From assembly GCA_037349315.1 (NCBI GenBank), contig JBAIAC010000006.1, forward strand, positions 12,807,501 to 12,871,500: a stretch of DNA of 64,000 nt, in the 5' to 3' direction. Below are positions 20,268 through 32,047 of the stretch, piece by piece (the stretch's first letter is position 1; every line of letters begins with the position of its first letter). The translations under genes and the position numbers were made by a program. Under the pieces are notes generated by a model, which saw only the letters and a list, made by a program, of their open reading frames with translations, did no database searches and was not told the DNA's origin. The DNA comes from Chelydra serpentina (lineage: Eukaryota; Chordata; Testudines; Chelydridae).

Positions 20268-21649
20268 CCCTATGTTAATACAGATAAATGAATAATAATA
20301 AATGGGCCAAATTCTCTGCTAGTATCAGCGGATGAAATGCTGTTGGTGTCAGTGGAGTGGACAACAAGGTGCCCAGCACTTTGCAAGCTCAAGTAGGCTC
20401 TGCTGATAACAGCAAAAGAGAAGGAACGTATTAGCTTAGCGGGCTGGTTGCATGTTCCATAACATAGATATGGGCTCAACACCATTTTAGTATGTGGTGT
20501 CATAAATGTGGTGAAAGGATGCTAGGCGTTTCAACCACTAAAGGTAGAGGCCAGTAAGTTCTTCAGCTTTCCCAGACCTTCTTCATTAACTGAAACATGC
20601 AGAGCTAACCACTGTTTACCAGTGTAAATGCGCTGCCAAAGGCGAAACGATCTCTCTCCTGGCTCCCATGTGAAACTTTTGTATCTAGGCTTCATTCATA
20701 GCAGCTCTATTAGGCCAGCAGAGGAGACTGCTCTATATTGTGCCCAGATTTCTTTATGGAGTAGCTGGCAGAAAGGACGGAAGGGAAACAGCAGGGAAAG
20801 GTGTGAGATAAAAGGAAAGGTCTGAAGTGAAATGTTCTGCTTATTTTGCTGACTAAAGTTCAACATCTATGCAGAGCAGTTTTGGGAGCCAAGAATTTGC
20901 ATGTTACAGTGAAACTTTTATGAAATACACACAAATATGTGTATAGAGATATATTTATTTATACTAAAATATGTTGCAGTTGGGGCTTTTTTTCTTGGGC
21001 CGTTTAGCGCAATACTCCTAATGTCTAGTTACACCGATGTTCATAAATTGATGTGACTCAGCTGACCATAAGGAAACAATAAATTTCTAAACATTCTTCA
21101 GATTTCATGGACAGGTTTCAGGATTAAATGTAATTTATTCTTCAGCATTTACTTGAAGCTTTTGTTTCATTTCCAAAATGGAAGTACTTTTCCAAATACT
21201 TTCATCATTTTTTTTTTTGTTTAGGCTCATGAAACATTTGTTAATAGTGGTGTAGAATACAGGCCAAAGATGAAAACCTTCCACTCCATTTTACTTTTGT
21301 AAGCAACCCTGTTAATCCATCCAAACCCTTTTAAAACAACAGGATCAAAATCCTCTGGACCTCCAGGGCACATTGACACTTCTCCAGGCTTTAGTTTAGG
21401 AGCCATCTTTGTAATTTCTATCATTTACGTGTAAGACTCTGGATTTACAGTTCTGGAGACAAAGGGCTAGTTCCCAACTGGTGTAACTCATGTAGGTTTT
21501 ACCAGCTGAAGATCTGGCCCTATATAGTCACATCACAGTTACAGAAAGCAAAGGCCATGCAAAACAATCTGCTGTCTTATGCAAACTTCAGTTTGCCATC
21601 CCCCTCCTTGCCCCCTCCTTGCCCAGGGCCTCCCCTGCTGCTGCCATTC
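20268..21649. other. no gene; an ancient short-repeat motif at 21465-21530
   Basis: AT-rich with T runs (21210-21219). Near 21470-21530 'ctggtgtaactcatgtagg...ccagctgaagatctggccc' is one of the diffuse motif copies. The small antisense frame 21227-21424 has no support. Confidence 0.4.
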
Positions 21650-22685
21650 TGTGACGGGGTGCCTACTCAGGGCCGGCACTCCCACTTGGCGACCATAGGT
21701 GGTCACCTAGGGCGCCAGGATTTGGGGGGCGGCAACTCCCAGCGGCAATTCGAAATGCCGCCGAGAATGCAGCTTCCCAGCTTGACCTTTTGACCTTCAC
21801 ACCTGTTCCTGATTTTTTTTCTTTGTTGTCCCCCATATTTATTTGAGTCCCAGGCTCAGTGGCTCCTCCTCAAAGATTGTGGGAGGGGCCTTCAGCCGTG
21901 CGAGGGCTTGCGCCCCTCCCCATTCCCCAGGCCCGAATATGACAAAGCCCAAGTGGGTAAAAATGACCAATTAATCCAGTGGCAGGTCGCACCTGGAAGA
22001 GAGTCAGGGCTGATAAACTGATTGATGATAAAGCCCAACTGGGCAGGGAGAGGTTGAGCTGGAATAAAACCAGGAAATGACGTACAAGAAGGGGCTGTAG
22101 GAAGGAAGTGTACAGTCACTCTGTAGAGAGGTGGAGGTAGAGAGTAAATCCTGGGATCTTGCCTTGGACTCTAGATTCTGGCAAGAGTCCAAGAAGGGTG
22201 AAATAGCTACAGGGAGCAGAAGAAGCTCCTGTAGCAACCCAGAGGGGAGCTAGAGCTAGAGACGAAAGGTAGGAAGCAGCCTCCGGAAACGTCTTTGGGG
22301 TCTAGGATTGCATAGACTGCGGTTGCTAGTCATAGGGTCCCAGAGCTGCAACCCAGAATAGCGGGTGGGCCTGGGTTCCCCTACCAGTCACTGGGCAAGT
22401 GGAGCAGTCTGGATGGTGGATTGGCAGACCACCTGAGACAATTGGTCCAGAGAGACTTTGGTTTCCCAGAAGGGGAAAACTATAATGAGCTGGCTGGAGG
22501 AGCAAGCCAGGATGGGGAGCGCCCTGCGTTATGAAGAGAGAGTCACCTGACTCCAGAGAGAGACACAGAGACGCAGACCATGGGGCAAGAAACCAATGGA
22601 CAGGGCATCAGACTGGTCAAGAGCTAATCCCCATATGCAGCCACAATGAGGTGTCGGCGCAGTGGAGAGTAGTAAACCTGTTACA
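21650..22685 (+). mobile_element. LTR-like block with a hAT-like fragment near its start
   Basis: Starts TGTGACGGGG, very like the end of the solo LTR at 14882, and a GTTACA end is present at 22680-22685. The purine-rich body from about 21890 on is typical of the transcribed half of turtle LTRs. No matching target duplication was found, so the right boundary may be wrong; a second candidate end is AGTGACA at 22772-22778. Confidence 0.5.
21668..21785. mobile_element. hAT-like fragment, one end only
   Basis: Left end CAGGGCCGGC at 21668, followed by 'ggtcacctagggcgccaggat', the same wording as inside 2244-2491. The right terminus and second target copy (TGCCTACT precedes it at 21660-21667) are missing, so it is truncated. 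Confidence 0.6.
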
Positions 22686-22839
22686 ACCCCCTGCCCAAGA
22701 ACCTTGTAAAACTGGGTTGTGTGGCTGATGGGACAGACTCTGACCTGGGGCTACAGAGGCCACTGGACCCCAGTGACAGACCCCATGGGATGGGAATAGT
22801 CTGACACCTGGGCCCTGGCAGGGGGTAGCTCCCAACCCG

Positions 22840-23240
22840 GGGGACTTCAGTTAATGGGCAGTGTGGACCTTCAGCCCCGTACTAAGCCACCTGGATAGAC
22901 TCGGTGTTTGCAATCCTGTGCTAGAGTGTCCACACTGCATAGTAGACCTGGGTTTCCAGTTGCTGGATCCGTGTCTCACTGCTGTGCTAACGCATCTATA
23001 CTGCGTTGCACAGACCTTCTGACTCAGGTCTGCAGCTTGAGCTGTGTCCACACTGCAAAATTAATAGGGCTCAGACCTGAATCCCAGTGGGACTTAGGCT
23101 CTGCCCTACACCACTATTGAGGTCCTAGGACCTGGGTCTCGATGGTTGCTGATCTGAGTCAGACTGATGTGTGTGGATGAAAGGGGGACATGGCTCAAAC
23201 CTGAGTCACTGGGCTTAAGTGTGCAGTGGGTAGAGATACT
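22840..23240. repeat. MITE-like cluster with 'gtgtccacactgc' termini
   Basis: Several terminal-looking words (cagtgtggacc at 22859, gagtgtccacactgc at 22924, gctgtgtccacactgc at 23041) alternate in orientation, as in nested or tandem foldback transposons. Boundaries unclear. Confidence 0.4.
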
Positions 23241-24226
23241 GTCAGAGGTCCCCACAGTCCCAGTCAAGAGCTGGGCTTTCTCTTGTGTTTATTGGTCTAC
23301 ATTTTCTTTTGTGTTGGTGTTTGGAGAATAAACAGAGACCAGGGGAAAGGCTACAAATAGAAACGGGCATGGCTAATTGTTTGTCCTAGTCTGGTGATCA
23401 GGTCCACCAGCCTATGCTCCCACAGAAAGCTGCCCTTGAATTAGCCAGGAATCCATAACTATTTGTAGAAAATTGTTTGAATAATTTTCTAAACTGAATA
23501 AATTCAAGAGTGCTGTGTTCTATCCCTGGGCAAATATGGAAAATAAGGAGTGTGTGTGTGTGTGGGGGGGGGAAATCACTGAATACATTGTTTGTTATGC
23601 ACCCACCCAACAAACCTTACAGTAGCCTAATTTTTCTAGGAATGATGTTTCAGGAATGTAGCCCAGAAAGGAAAAGGTTTAAAATTCTCTAAAATCTCCT
23701 AATCTTACTTCTCAATTATCTTTCCCTCGAGAGATTCAAAGCCCCCAAATGGCTTCTTCAAATCCTACTCCAGATAATAAGAGTTTCACTTTTCCAGGCA
23801 GGGAACATAAACAATACTATGTGACTTATGGAACTAATTACAACTGAAAAAAATAGCTGGAATTGGAGATACATACTGCATTTTCCATAGTTGGTATCAA
23901 TTTATTGATCATACTTATTGAAAACCAGTCATTATAGTATCTAAGTGCTGCAAGTAGCAAATATATTCAGGGGCCCAATCCAAAGCCCATAGAAACCAAT
24001 CAGAGGCATTCCTTTCCATTCACTGGACACCAGTCTGTTCTGGTCATGATCAATCCATATAGGTTTAAAAACCAAAACCAACTCACCAAAAATGTGAGTA
24101 AATCAGTGTCATTTTCACAAGCAGAAAAACAGTGACATTCTAAGAGGAAATGATTTGTTGTGGATTATTCTCTCAGTGCTAATATATGAATGAATGCATG
24201 TTGTGGGTATGTGTCATATATATAAT
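23241..24226. other. no gene; (TG)n then G run at 23551-23572
   Basis: A short TG dinucleotide run is followed directly by nine Gs. The rest is AT-rich with no gene. At 23970-24030 there is a copy of the 'gggcccaatcc' motif. Confidence 0.45.
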
Positions 24227-24604
24227 TGTTATGGCTGGTGTCACCAAATAATGCCGTGACACATAGTTTTCAAAGTTTTTTGTTAGTGTGTGAGCAAATG
24301 TTCAGTCTTGTGAAGACATTGTGTGTGTGTGTGCTGTTAGTTTTGTCATGCTGGCTCTGTGCAGAGGCTGCTGAACGAAGAGCAGGAGAGTTTGTTCTCT
24401 GCCTTGGCCCCTGACTGGAGCCAGTTCATGAGGTGGATTGCTCCCTGGTAACTGGGCATTGGTGTTGAGCTGGGATTCTTGAAAAAGGGATTACCCTGAA
24501 TGCTCTTTGTAACCAGGTCTATTCCAGGAGTGGTGTGGATATGTAAATAAACCATGTTACACTTAGAACATACCCAGACTCTGCATCACTCATTTCGTTC
24601 AACA
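24227..24604 (+). mobile_element. possible short LTR
   Basis: Starts TGTTATGGC, carries AATAAA at about 24544-24549 and ends ACA 55 bp later, the spacing expected of R-U5 in an LTR. No target duplication was found and there is no clear TATA box, so it is tentative. Confidence 0.35.
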
Positions 24605-25554
24605 GAAGGGTATCTTATCAGACATGTGGTAGATATTACTGTCTAGTAGCTGTTTTCCAACTAGTTTCTAATAAAACAATGAACTTCAAACTTACTAAAT
24701 AAGTACAGAGCAGACAACTCCTACACTGCCTTGGAGAAGTGAAAGCAGCCCTAGCCTAAACCCTTGCTATTTGTGCTGGGCATGGGTGAAGCCATACTGG
24801 GAAGTCTAGGGCTCTCTACAGTAAGATGAAAAATAAAACAGCCCAAAATAAATAAGAGGCGATTAGAGCTGAGGGTTTGTTGGTGCAATTCAAACCCACA
24901 GTCTGCAGATGGAAACGGTTAAGCTTTCGGTATAAAACCTAAATACAGTTTGCCACGTTGGTTCCACGTTACTCACTACCCCACTCTTTGTTTTTTCAGA
25001 TGTTCTTTACCAGCAAGTGGGCCTTCAGATTCCTGATCATGGGCAAAGACTTCTGCCCCCAAATTCATCCAGAGCCTGTACATTTGTTCTCTTAGTTTTG
25101 TTTCTTTCAAGACGTATTCCTTTGTCCCTGACACATACCCACATCCCACCATCGTGGCTTCTTTCGTCCACTTGCTGGTAAGTCCTTATGGAGCCATGGC
25201 CAGTGGATTTTCTAGAGACTTGCATAGTCATCACCTTCCTAATGTAATCAGCTCTGCAAAGCACCTGAGACCATCTATGCCCTGCATGATTCATGTTCTC
25301 TTTGGAACTGGTACAGTGAAGCAGCAACACTGTCATCACATGGAAATTTAAAATAAACTAATTTTCCAAACAGTGTTCAGATTTTCTGCAAACACCATTG
25401 CACAATACCTAATTGACTTGTGGGACTTGCAGCCAACACATATCACTAAGACCAAGAGCTTAGTAGTCAAAACAGCAGTAGATGTTTACAACTATAATGA
25501 CAACACCCAGAGTTAATTTAGATAGGATTTTAAAAAAAGCTTACTACTACTCTT
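24605..25554. other. no gene seen
   Basis: Unremarkable sequence. Frames on both strands at 25037-25351 overlap and lack a domain. Confidence 0.4.
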
Positions 25555-25742
25555 ATATACTACTAGTATCAGTAGATCTCAAAGTGCTTTCTAAAGGAGA
25601 TCAGTATCATTATCCCCATTTTATAAATGGGGAAACTGAGGTACTTGCCCAAGGTTCCCGAGCAGCAAATGTAGGTGTAGAACTGAGGTTTCCTGAGTCC
25701 TGGTCCAGTGCCGTGTCTACTAAGCCATGCTGTCTCCCCATA
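25555..25742 (-). repeat. CORE-SINE, well preserved
   Basis: Full antisense order: 'atcagtagatctcaaagtgcttt', 'tatccccattttataaatgggg', 'gaactgaggtttcctgagtcc', 'tctactaagccatgctgtctcc'. It is the best template for the other CORE-SINE pieces in the window. The frames at 25482-25802 read through it by chance. Confidence 0.75.
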
Positions 25743-26689
25743 AGGACTGTAGTACTGGATTTTCATTCTAATAAGGAAAATTCAGACCTGGCTGAGGCCT
25801 AAACCAATTAACAAGGCCCCTTAAAAGGCAGTGAAACAGTTAACCCAAGCTGCAGAAGAGCTGCATAAAAACATTGTTTTATTTCTCCATATCAGCTGGC
25901 ATCCTGCTGAACTGCTATAAACTATTCTGCAGTACAGCATCTGAGTAGTACAGTTAAGCTTGTCCCAGATAAGAAAGCTTTGTTGATTGTAGAGATGTCG
26001 TGGTTATCCCACAATAATATATCCTCAGACATAGGAATCCTTGCCTGCTTGTGCAAATCCTTGTGACTGCTAGCCACGCTGGGAAGAATTATTAGTGTTA
26101 GGGATGGATCAAATGACATAGAATTAGTAATAGGCGTTCCCATCCCCAGATGTAACCTCTAGAACACTGGACCAAACTAGACTTCAGAGGTAAGTCTAAA
26201 CTTGTGAAACCTATACCTTTTTCCATCCCTCACGATGTAAATTATACCCATTTAGACTCAGTGTAAACCAGTGTAGCTGCATTGGCTTTAGTCATTTACA
26301 CCAGCTGAGGATTTGGCCCAGACTCTTCCTCTTAGATTCAGTTAGCCTCTCTAAGACTCGCGCAGACTGAGTGATGTGTAATATACACCCTTTTGCACAT
26401 CTGAAGTTGATTAACTGAATGTAAGTTGGGATAGCTCACATGCCAACGTGTTGTAAGAGAGAAGTGTTGCAATAAAAGCAACTTCACATCTTTCTTAAAT
26501 TCAGTGGGCCAGAGGTGTTGTGTAAGCTAGTGCATTGGTAAGTGGGTGTGAACACTTGGGAGTCTAATTGAGCCTGGCCTTATTTAAACCAGTTTGACAC
26601 CGTTGTGACTGCACATGCAGAGCTAGCCAAACAATGATATTTTTAGGAAAAATTTCTAAATTTCAAGTTTGCATTTTGCGGGGTTTAAA
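25743..26689. other. no gene; ancient motif at 26225-26330
   Basis: 'tgtaaattatacccatttagact' through 'tttacaccagctgaggatttggccc' is the longest copy of the dispersed motif. No gene. Confidence 0.4.
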
Positions 26690-27126
26690 CTATATCCATC
26701 TGTATTATCTTCGACAATTCATGGAGGATGGGTGAGGAGAAAGGCTAAAATGACACCTATATTTTAAAAGGGGAACAAAGTGGTCCTGGGGAATTAGACC
26801 AGTCAGCCTAACTTTGATACCTGACAGATACTGAAACAAATGATTAAACAAAAAATTCTTAAACAGTTAGAGGATAATATGGTAATAAAGTAATAGCCAA
26901 CATGGATTTGTCAAGAACAAATCATGCCAAACCAACCCAAGTTCCTTCTTTGACAGGATTACTGGCCTAGTGGATGGAGAGGAAGTAGTAGACATGATAT
27001 ATCTGGATTCTAATAAGGCTTTTAACACTGTCCAACAAGACCTTTTCATAAATAACCTAGAGATGTGGTCTAGAGGAAATTACTAGAAGGTAGGTGGAAA
27101 ACTGGTTGAAACACCATATTCAAAGA
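26690..27126 (+). mobile_element. old CR1 LINE (sense), left part
   Basis: Reverse transcriptase region before the FADD motif, with words for an SL(T)...K(Q/A)ILKQL...QHGF type block and the later 'ctggattctaataaggctttt' (the LD...KAF block). Many stops. It stops at about 27126 at an antisense CR1 and resumes at 28449. Confidence 0.8.
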
Positions 27127-28448
27127 GTCAGAACAGCCATACTAGATCAGACCAATGGTCCATCTAGCCCGCTAGCCTGTCTTTCGACAGTGGCTGGTAC
27201 CAGATGCTTCAGAAGGAGTGAACAGAACAGCACAATGTATTGAGTGATCCAGCCCCCTAGCATCCAGCCCAAGCTACTGGGATTCAGAGGTTTAGGGACA
27301 CCCAGAGCATGGGGTTGTATCCCTGACCATCATGTCTAATAGCCATTGATGGATAATTTCATGGAGGATAGGTCTAATTCCTTTCTGAACCCTGTTATAG
27401 TTTTGGCCTTCACAACATCCCCTTTCAACAAGTTCCACAGGCTGACTAAGTTGTCTAAAGAAGTACTTCCTTAGGGTTGTTTTAAACCTGACTGCCTATT
27501 GATCTCCTTGGGTGACCCTAGTTCGTGTGTTATGTGCAGGGGAAAATAACACTTCCCTAATCACTTTCTCCACACCATTCATCATTTTATAGACCTGCAT
27601 CATATCTCTTCTCAGTCATCTCTTTTCCAAGCTGAACAGTCCCAGTGTTTTTAATCACTCTTCATATGGAAGCTGTTCCATACCCTTAATTATTTTTGTT
27701 GCCCTCCTCTGTACTTTTTCCAATTTTAGTATCTTTTTTTGAGATGGGGTGACTAGAACTGCATGCAGTATTCAAGGTGTAGGCCATGGATTTATATAGT
27801 GGCATTTATGATAGATAATAAGACAAAAACTATCCCTTTCCTAATGGTTTCTAACATTCTGTTAGTTTTTTTGACTTTTGCTGCACATTGAGCAGATGTT
27901 TTCAGAGAACTATACATAATAACTCTAAGATCTTTCTTGAGTGGCAACAGCTAGTTTTGACTCCATTGTTTTGTATGTATATTTCGGGATTGTGTTTTCC
28001 AATGTGCATTACTTTGCATTTATCAACACTGAATTTCATCTCCCATTTTGATGTGCAGTCACCCAGTTTTGTGAGATCCCCTTGTAACTCTTTGCAGTCC
28101 GCTTTGGACTTAAACACCTTGATTATTTTTGTTTCGCCTACAAATTTTGCCACCTCATGGTTCTCCCCTTTTTTCAGATCATTTATGAATATGTTGAAAA
28201 GCACCAGTCTCAGTACAGATTCTTGGGAAGGCTCCTCTATTTACTTCTCTCCCCTGTGCAAACTGACCATTTATTTCTACCCTTTGTTTCCTGTCTTTTA
28301 ATGAGTTACTGATGCATGAGAGGACCTTCCTTCTAATCCCACGACTGCTTACTTTAAGAGCCTTTGATGAGGGACCTTGTCAAAGGCTTTCTGAAAGTTC
28401 AAATACACTATATCCATTGGATCACCCTTGTCTACATGTAGCTGACAA
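27127..28448 (-). mobile_element. CR1 LINE (antisense) nested inside a sense CR1
   Basis: A 1.3-kb copy on the minus strand running from the KAFDKVPHQRLL region (complement of 28365-28400) to the 3' end at 27127 ('ctgatctagtatggctgttctgact'). The longest surviving frame is 27902-28204, where the FADD position reads FVGE, so both catalytic aspartates are gone. Its insertion separates two parts of an older CR1 with only about 15 bp missing at the break. Confidence 0.88.
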
Positions 28449-29150
28449 CATGTGGCTCACTGTCAAACTGGGAGGGCATATCAATTGGGGTCCTGGGTCT
28501 GGTACTGGTCAATATTTTCTGTTAATGACTTGGATAATATAGTGGAGACGATGCTTATAAAGTTTGTGGGTGACACCAAGCTGGGCGGTGTTGCAAACAT
28601 TTTGGAGAACAGGACTAGACTTCAAAGTGACCTTGATAAATTGAAGAATTGTTCTAAGATCAACAAGGTAAAATTCAATAAAGGCAAGTGCAAAGTATTA
28701 CACTTAGGTAGGAAATATCAAATGCACAAATATAAAACGTGTAATGACTGGGTAGGCAGTAGTACTGCAGAAAAAGGATCGGGGGGTTATAGCGGATCAC
28801 AGATTGAATGAGAACCAACAATGTGATGCTGTTGCAAAAAGGCGAATCCACCCCAGAATTATATTAACAGGAATGTCATATGTAAGACCTGGGAGGTACT
28901 TGTTCCATTCGACACAGCTCCAGTGCGGCCTCAGCTGGAGTCCCCCGTCCAGTTTTCGGCACCACACTTTCAGAAAAATGTTGACAGATTGGAGAGCATC
29001 TGGAGGAGAGCAACAAAAATGATAAAAGCTTTAGAAAACTTGGCGGCTTAGGAAAGGTTACAACAACGGGGCACGTTTAGTCCTGAGAAAAAAAAGACTG
29101 AGTGGGAGACTGAGGGCAGTCTTCAAATATGTTAAGGCCAGTTATAAAGG
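28449..29150 (+). mobile_element. old CR1 LINE (sense), right part
   Basis: Continues from 27126 with 'ctgtcaaactgggagggcat' and the end of the reverse transcriptase; the FADD position reads FVGD. Frameshifts follow near 28790 and 28860. The expected 3' terminus is missing. Confidence 0.82.
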
Positions 29151-29234
29151 TGCTACTCCTGACTTACCGTGACATAAAGTGAGAGGGAAGTATGCTCCCC
29201 ATTAATCCACGCCCGCTGAAGGGTCGGGTGGGTG

Positions 29235-29515
29235 GGGGAGGTGGAAGCAGGCAATTGCCCATGGGCCCGGGTGATTTAAAAGGGCCCAGAGGCCCCAGAC
29301 CCTTTTAAATCACTGGGTGGGGCCACTGGGCTCCTAGGTGCATGCAGGGTGGCACCGAAGGCAGCCGGGCCAGCAGCAGCATGGAGCCCGGCTCCCGCCC
29401 GCCCTGCACAACCTGCAGCGGCAGTGGCTCCCCGCCCCAGTGACCTTTACTAGGGGGCCCATTGACTGTTCTGCCCTGGGGCCTGGAATTGCTGTGGGCG
29501 GGCCCGGGTGAATCT
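29235..29515 (-). mobile_element. GC-rich element related to the block at 10091-11145
   Basis: Ends with 'gggggcccattgactgttctgccctggggcc...attgctgtgggcgggcc' (29455-29512), the reverse complement of the hairpin end at 10091-10139. The left side has 'caattgccca' as at 11098-11105. GC-rich interior, no gene. Confidence 0.55.
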
Positions 29516-29952
29516 CAGTCCACCAAAGGGAGTGCTTTATGTTATAAAAGAAATGTGAGTGTTTCTAAAGGGGGTTTCAATATCTGCTTACAATTAGGTT
29601 AACAAGAAATGACAATATTATTGAAAGGCCATCGGCCATCTATGGTTGCCAATATTTGGTCAAAAAAGAAGTGTGCCGTAAGGGTAGGTTTGGTAGGTTT
29701 TTCATTCGTAAATGTCAGCATGTACATTCAAACCAATGAAAAAATATTTCCACCATCGATGGTATTAGAAATGTACATCTAGGAAAAGTAAGAAAAAATG
29801 CTGCTTGAGAACTTATCAGAGTTTGGTGTCAGGATATTTACTTTGCATATGTTGACATGTGATATTGACGATTTGCGACGTAATGGTTATAAAGCTTTAA
29901 CCCTTTTAATCTCGATGTCTACTGTCAATCAATAATTATTGTGTGACCCCCG

Positions 29953-29983
<31 letters not shown>

Positions 29984-30124
29984 CAAGAGAAAAACATGCA
30001 TAAGCCCCACTATTTTGCTCACCTGTGAAAATTTAAATAAATAAAAATAGAAAAAACAATGCTGACAAGTAAATATTGATATTATCCACTAAAATTATTT
30101 AAAAAAAAATAAATCTGCCCAGCC
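29516..30124. other. AT-rich stretch with no gene
   Basis: The word CTGTGAAAATTTAAAT occurs twice (near 29967 and 30024), suggesting a small duplication. Nothing else recognised. Confidence 0.45.
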
Positions 30125-30127
30125 TAA

Positions 30128-30436
30128 GGGTATGTCTACACCGCAGCTGGGACAGTGCTTCCCACTCCGAATTCCAGCATGGAACTTCCCAGCATGAGTA
30201 GACAGTGTGCTTGAACTCGCTCCTTAAAAGTAGCAGCATGTCTATGGCAACACAGGCAGTGGCTTGGGGTGCAATCCTGCATAAGGATATGTACTCAGGC
30301 AGCTAGCCTGAGCTTTGGCATGTGGCATTGTGGCCACGCTGCTACTTTTAAGCATGTTAGCTTGAGCAGAGGTAGCACATATCTGTCTATCTGCTGTGGG
30401 CATGACACCTCCCAGCTCCTGCACAGACCCACTCAA
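30128..30436. mobile_element. foldback MITE, copy 1
   Basis: Starts after TAA (30125-30127) with GGGTATGTCTACACCGCAGCTGGG. The two halves are inverted relatives: 'ttaaaagtagcagcatgtctatggc' against 'gtggccacgctgctacttttaa', and 'cagctgggacagtgcttccca' against the worn right end 'cctcccagctcctgcacag'. Copy 2 lies at 53276-53548. TAA/TTA target suggests a Harbinger-type system. Confidence 0.65.
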
Positions 30437-30912
30437 AGGGTGAAATTCACCCACGTAAGCTCTAAGGCCTTCACAGGAGTGAGTTTCACCCCAAGAGCAC
30501 TTGGGTATTATGAAAGTATATTGCTGCAAAAAGTATTCTAAGTCTGTAAAGTTGTCTTTGAGCACAATATAAATGCTACTGTGGACCGCAGAGGTTAATC
30601 CATTACAACAAGGCAATTAGATTTAGTGACTGTTTGGAAGATAAAAGCAGGGAGTTGCAATCAATCCTGAGAACCCAGACATGATAAATTTCTATAATTT
30701 CCTCTTACTTCATAGATCTTAGCATGCCAAAGCAAGTTAAGGTGGAGTGATTACAGTCCCGTGTCAGAAATGCAAGAGGAATTTTATTTTTATTAAACAA
30801 GTTACTTGTGAAAAGGGTGTCTCGCTCTCTTTCTTTATTGAGATTATGTTCCAGATGGCTCTAAAATTAACCCTCACATTTTTGGTAGCTGCTTCTTGCT
30901 AAGCTTCCCATA
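30437..30912. other. no gene seen
   Basis: AT-rich sequence with no recognised feature. Confidence 0.4.
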
Positions 30913-31097
30913 CCTAGGGAATGGGTTACCTAGGGAGGTGGTGGAATCTCCTTCCTTAGAGGTTTTTAAGGTCAGGCTTGACAAAGCCCTGTCTGGGATG
31001 ATAGTTGGGTTGGTCCTGCTTTGAGCAGGGGGTTGGACTAGATGACCTCCTGAGGTCCCTTCCAACCCTGAGATTCTATGATTCTATGATTCTATGA
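30913..31097 (+). mobile_element. CR1 3' end, short copy
   Basis: Last 30 codons of CR1 ORF2 ([17 protein letters not shown] in frame), stop region and a tail with three GATTCTATG units (about 31071-31097). Very close to the 8540-9393 copy, so recent. Confidence 0.88.
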
Positions 31098-31416
31098 AGC
31101 TTTCAATATCAGCTTCTATGGAGAGGTGATGCAAAGAGATTTTCTTCTAGGTTACATTATTCCACTCTAAGTTTAAGAGGGGCTGTTATCCCCAGCATTC
31201 TGTCTACATTCTAATTTGGGTAATTATGTTCTGCCTATTTAAAAGTCCCTATGCAGTTTCTGTAAGAAACAACTGTCTCACAGCATGGCCCTAAAGTGTG
31301 GTGCAGCACTATGCACTGCCAGAGGCAGTTGCATTTCAGCAGTGGGCCAAATGATTTCTACGGCTGAAAATGGCCAGTCTCCCAACCCTTCAGCTGCTAA
31401 ACCCTAACCTAACTAA
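31098..31416. other. no gene seen
   Basis: Short unique-looking interval between a CR1 tail and a MITE. Confidence 0.4.
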
Positions 31417-31718
31417 GGCCTGGTCTACACTGGGGGGGAGGAAAGTTCCGACCTAAGATACGCAACTTCAGCTACACAAATAGCGTAGCTGAAGTCGACG
31501 TATCTTAGGTCGATTTACCTGGCCGTCCTCACGGCGGCAAGTCAACTGCTGCCGGTCCCCCGTCGACTCCGCTTCCGCCTCTCGCGGAGGTGGAGTTCCA
31601 GAGTCGACGGGGAGCGTGCTCAGGGATCAATTTATCGTGTCTACACTAGACGTGACAAATCGATCCCCGATAGAGTGATCACTACCTGCCGCTTTGGCGG
31701 GTAGTGTAGATGTACACG
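31417..31718. mobile_element. hairpin-rich MITE, second copy, both ends present
   Basis: Relative of 6416-6699. TAA precedes it (31414-31416). Left end 'ggcctggtctacact', right end 'gtagtgtagatgtacacg', which gives 'tctacac' inverted termini. Internal pairs as in the first copy, including GTCGACTCC/GGAGTCGAC variants and a 'cgatttatc'-type pair. No coding capacity. Confidence 0.7.
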
Positions 31719-31764
31719 AAGTGATCAAGAACCCAAGGGCAAGGTGGAAAGAAATAGTTTAGGG

Positions 31765-32039
31765 CAGGGGTTCTCAAACTTTTTTTTGCTGGGCCCTCCC
31801 TTTGAAAATATTTCAGGCTATCTCCTCTCCCACCCACAGTTGGCACTGGACATAGCTTTTGCGGCATCAGTGCAAATCCCTACAGAGCTAAGTAATCATT
31901 CCCTGCCACCCTTACGTCTGCGCTGCTGCTACTTTCAGCGGCGCTGCCTTCAGAGCTGGGCGGCCAGGAGTGCTGGCTGGAGCATTGTTCGTTGTGTGGT
32001 AAGTGACGTGAAATCCACCATGTGACAACTGGCCCACAT
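31765..32039. mobile_element. possible hAT-like element with 7-of-8 target duplication
   Basis: Flanked by GTTTAGGG (31757-31764) and GTCTAGGG (32040-32047). The left end CAGGGGTTCTCAAAC is a familiar turtle repeat start. The right terminus pairs poorly with it, so the class is uncertain. Confidence 0.45.
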
Positions 32040-32047
32040 GTCTAGGG

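Noticed and set aside
27902..28204. functional reverse transcriptase on the minus strand
   Set aside because: The FADD position reads FVGE and the frame is a short island in a decayed CR1.
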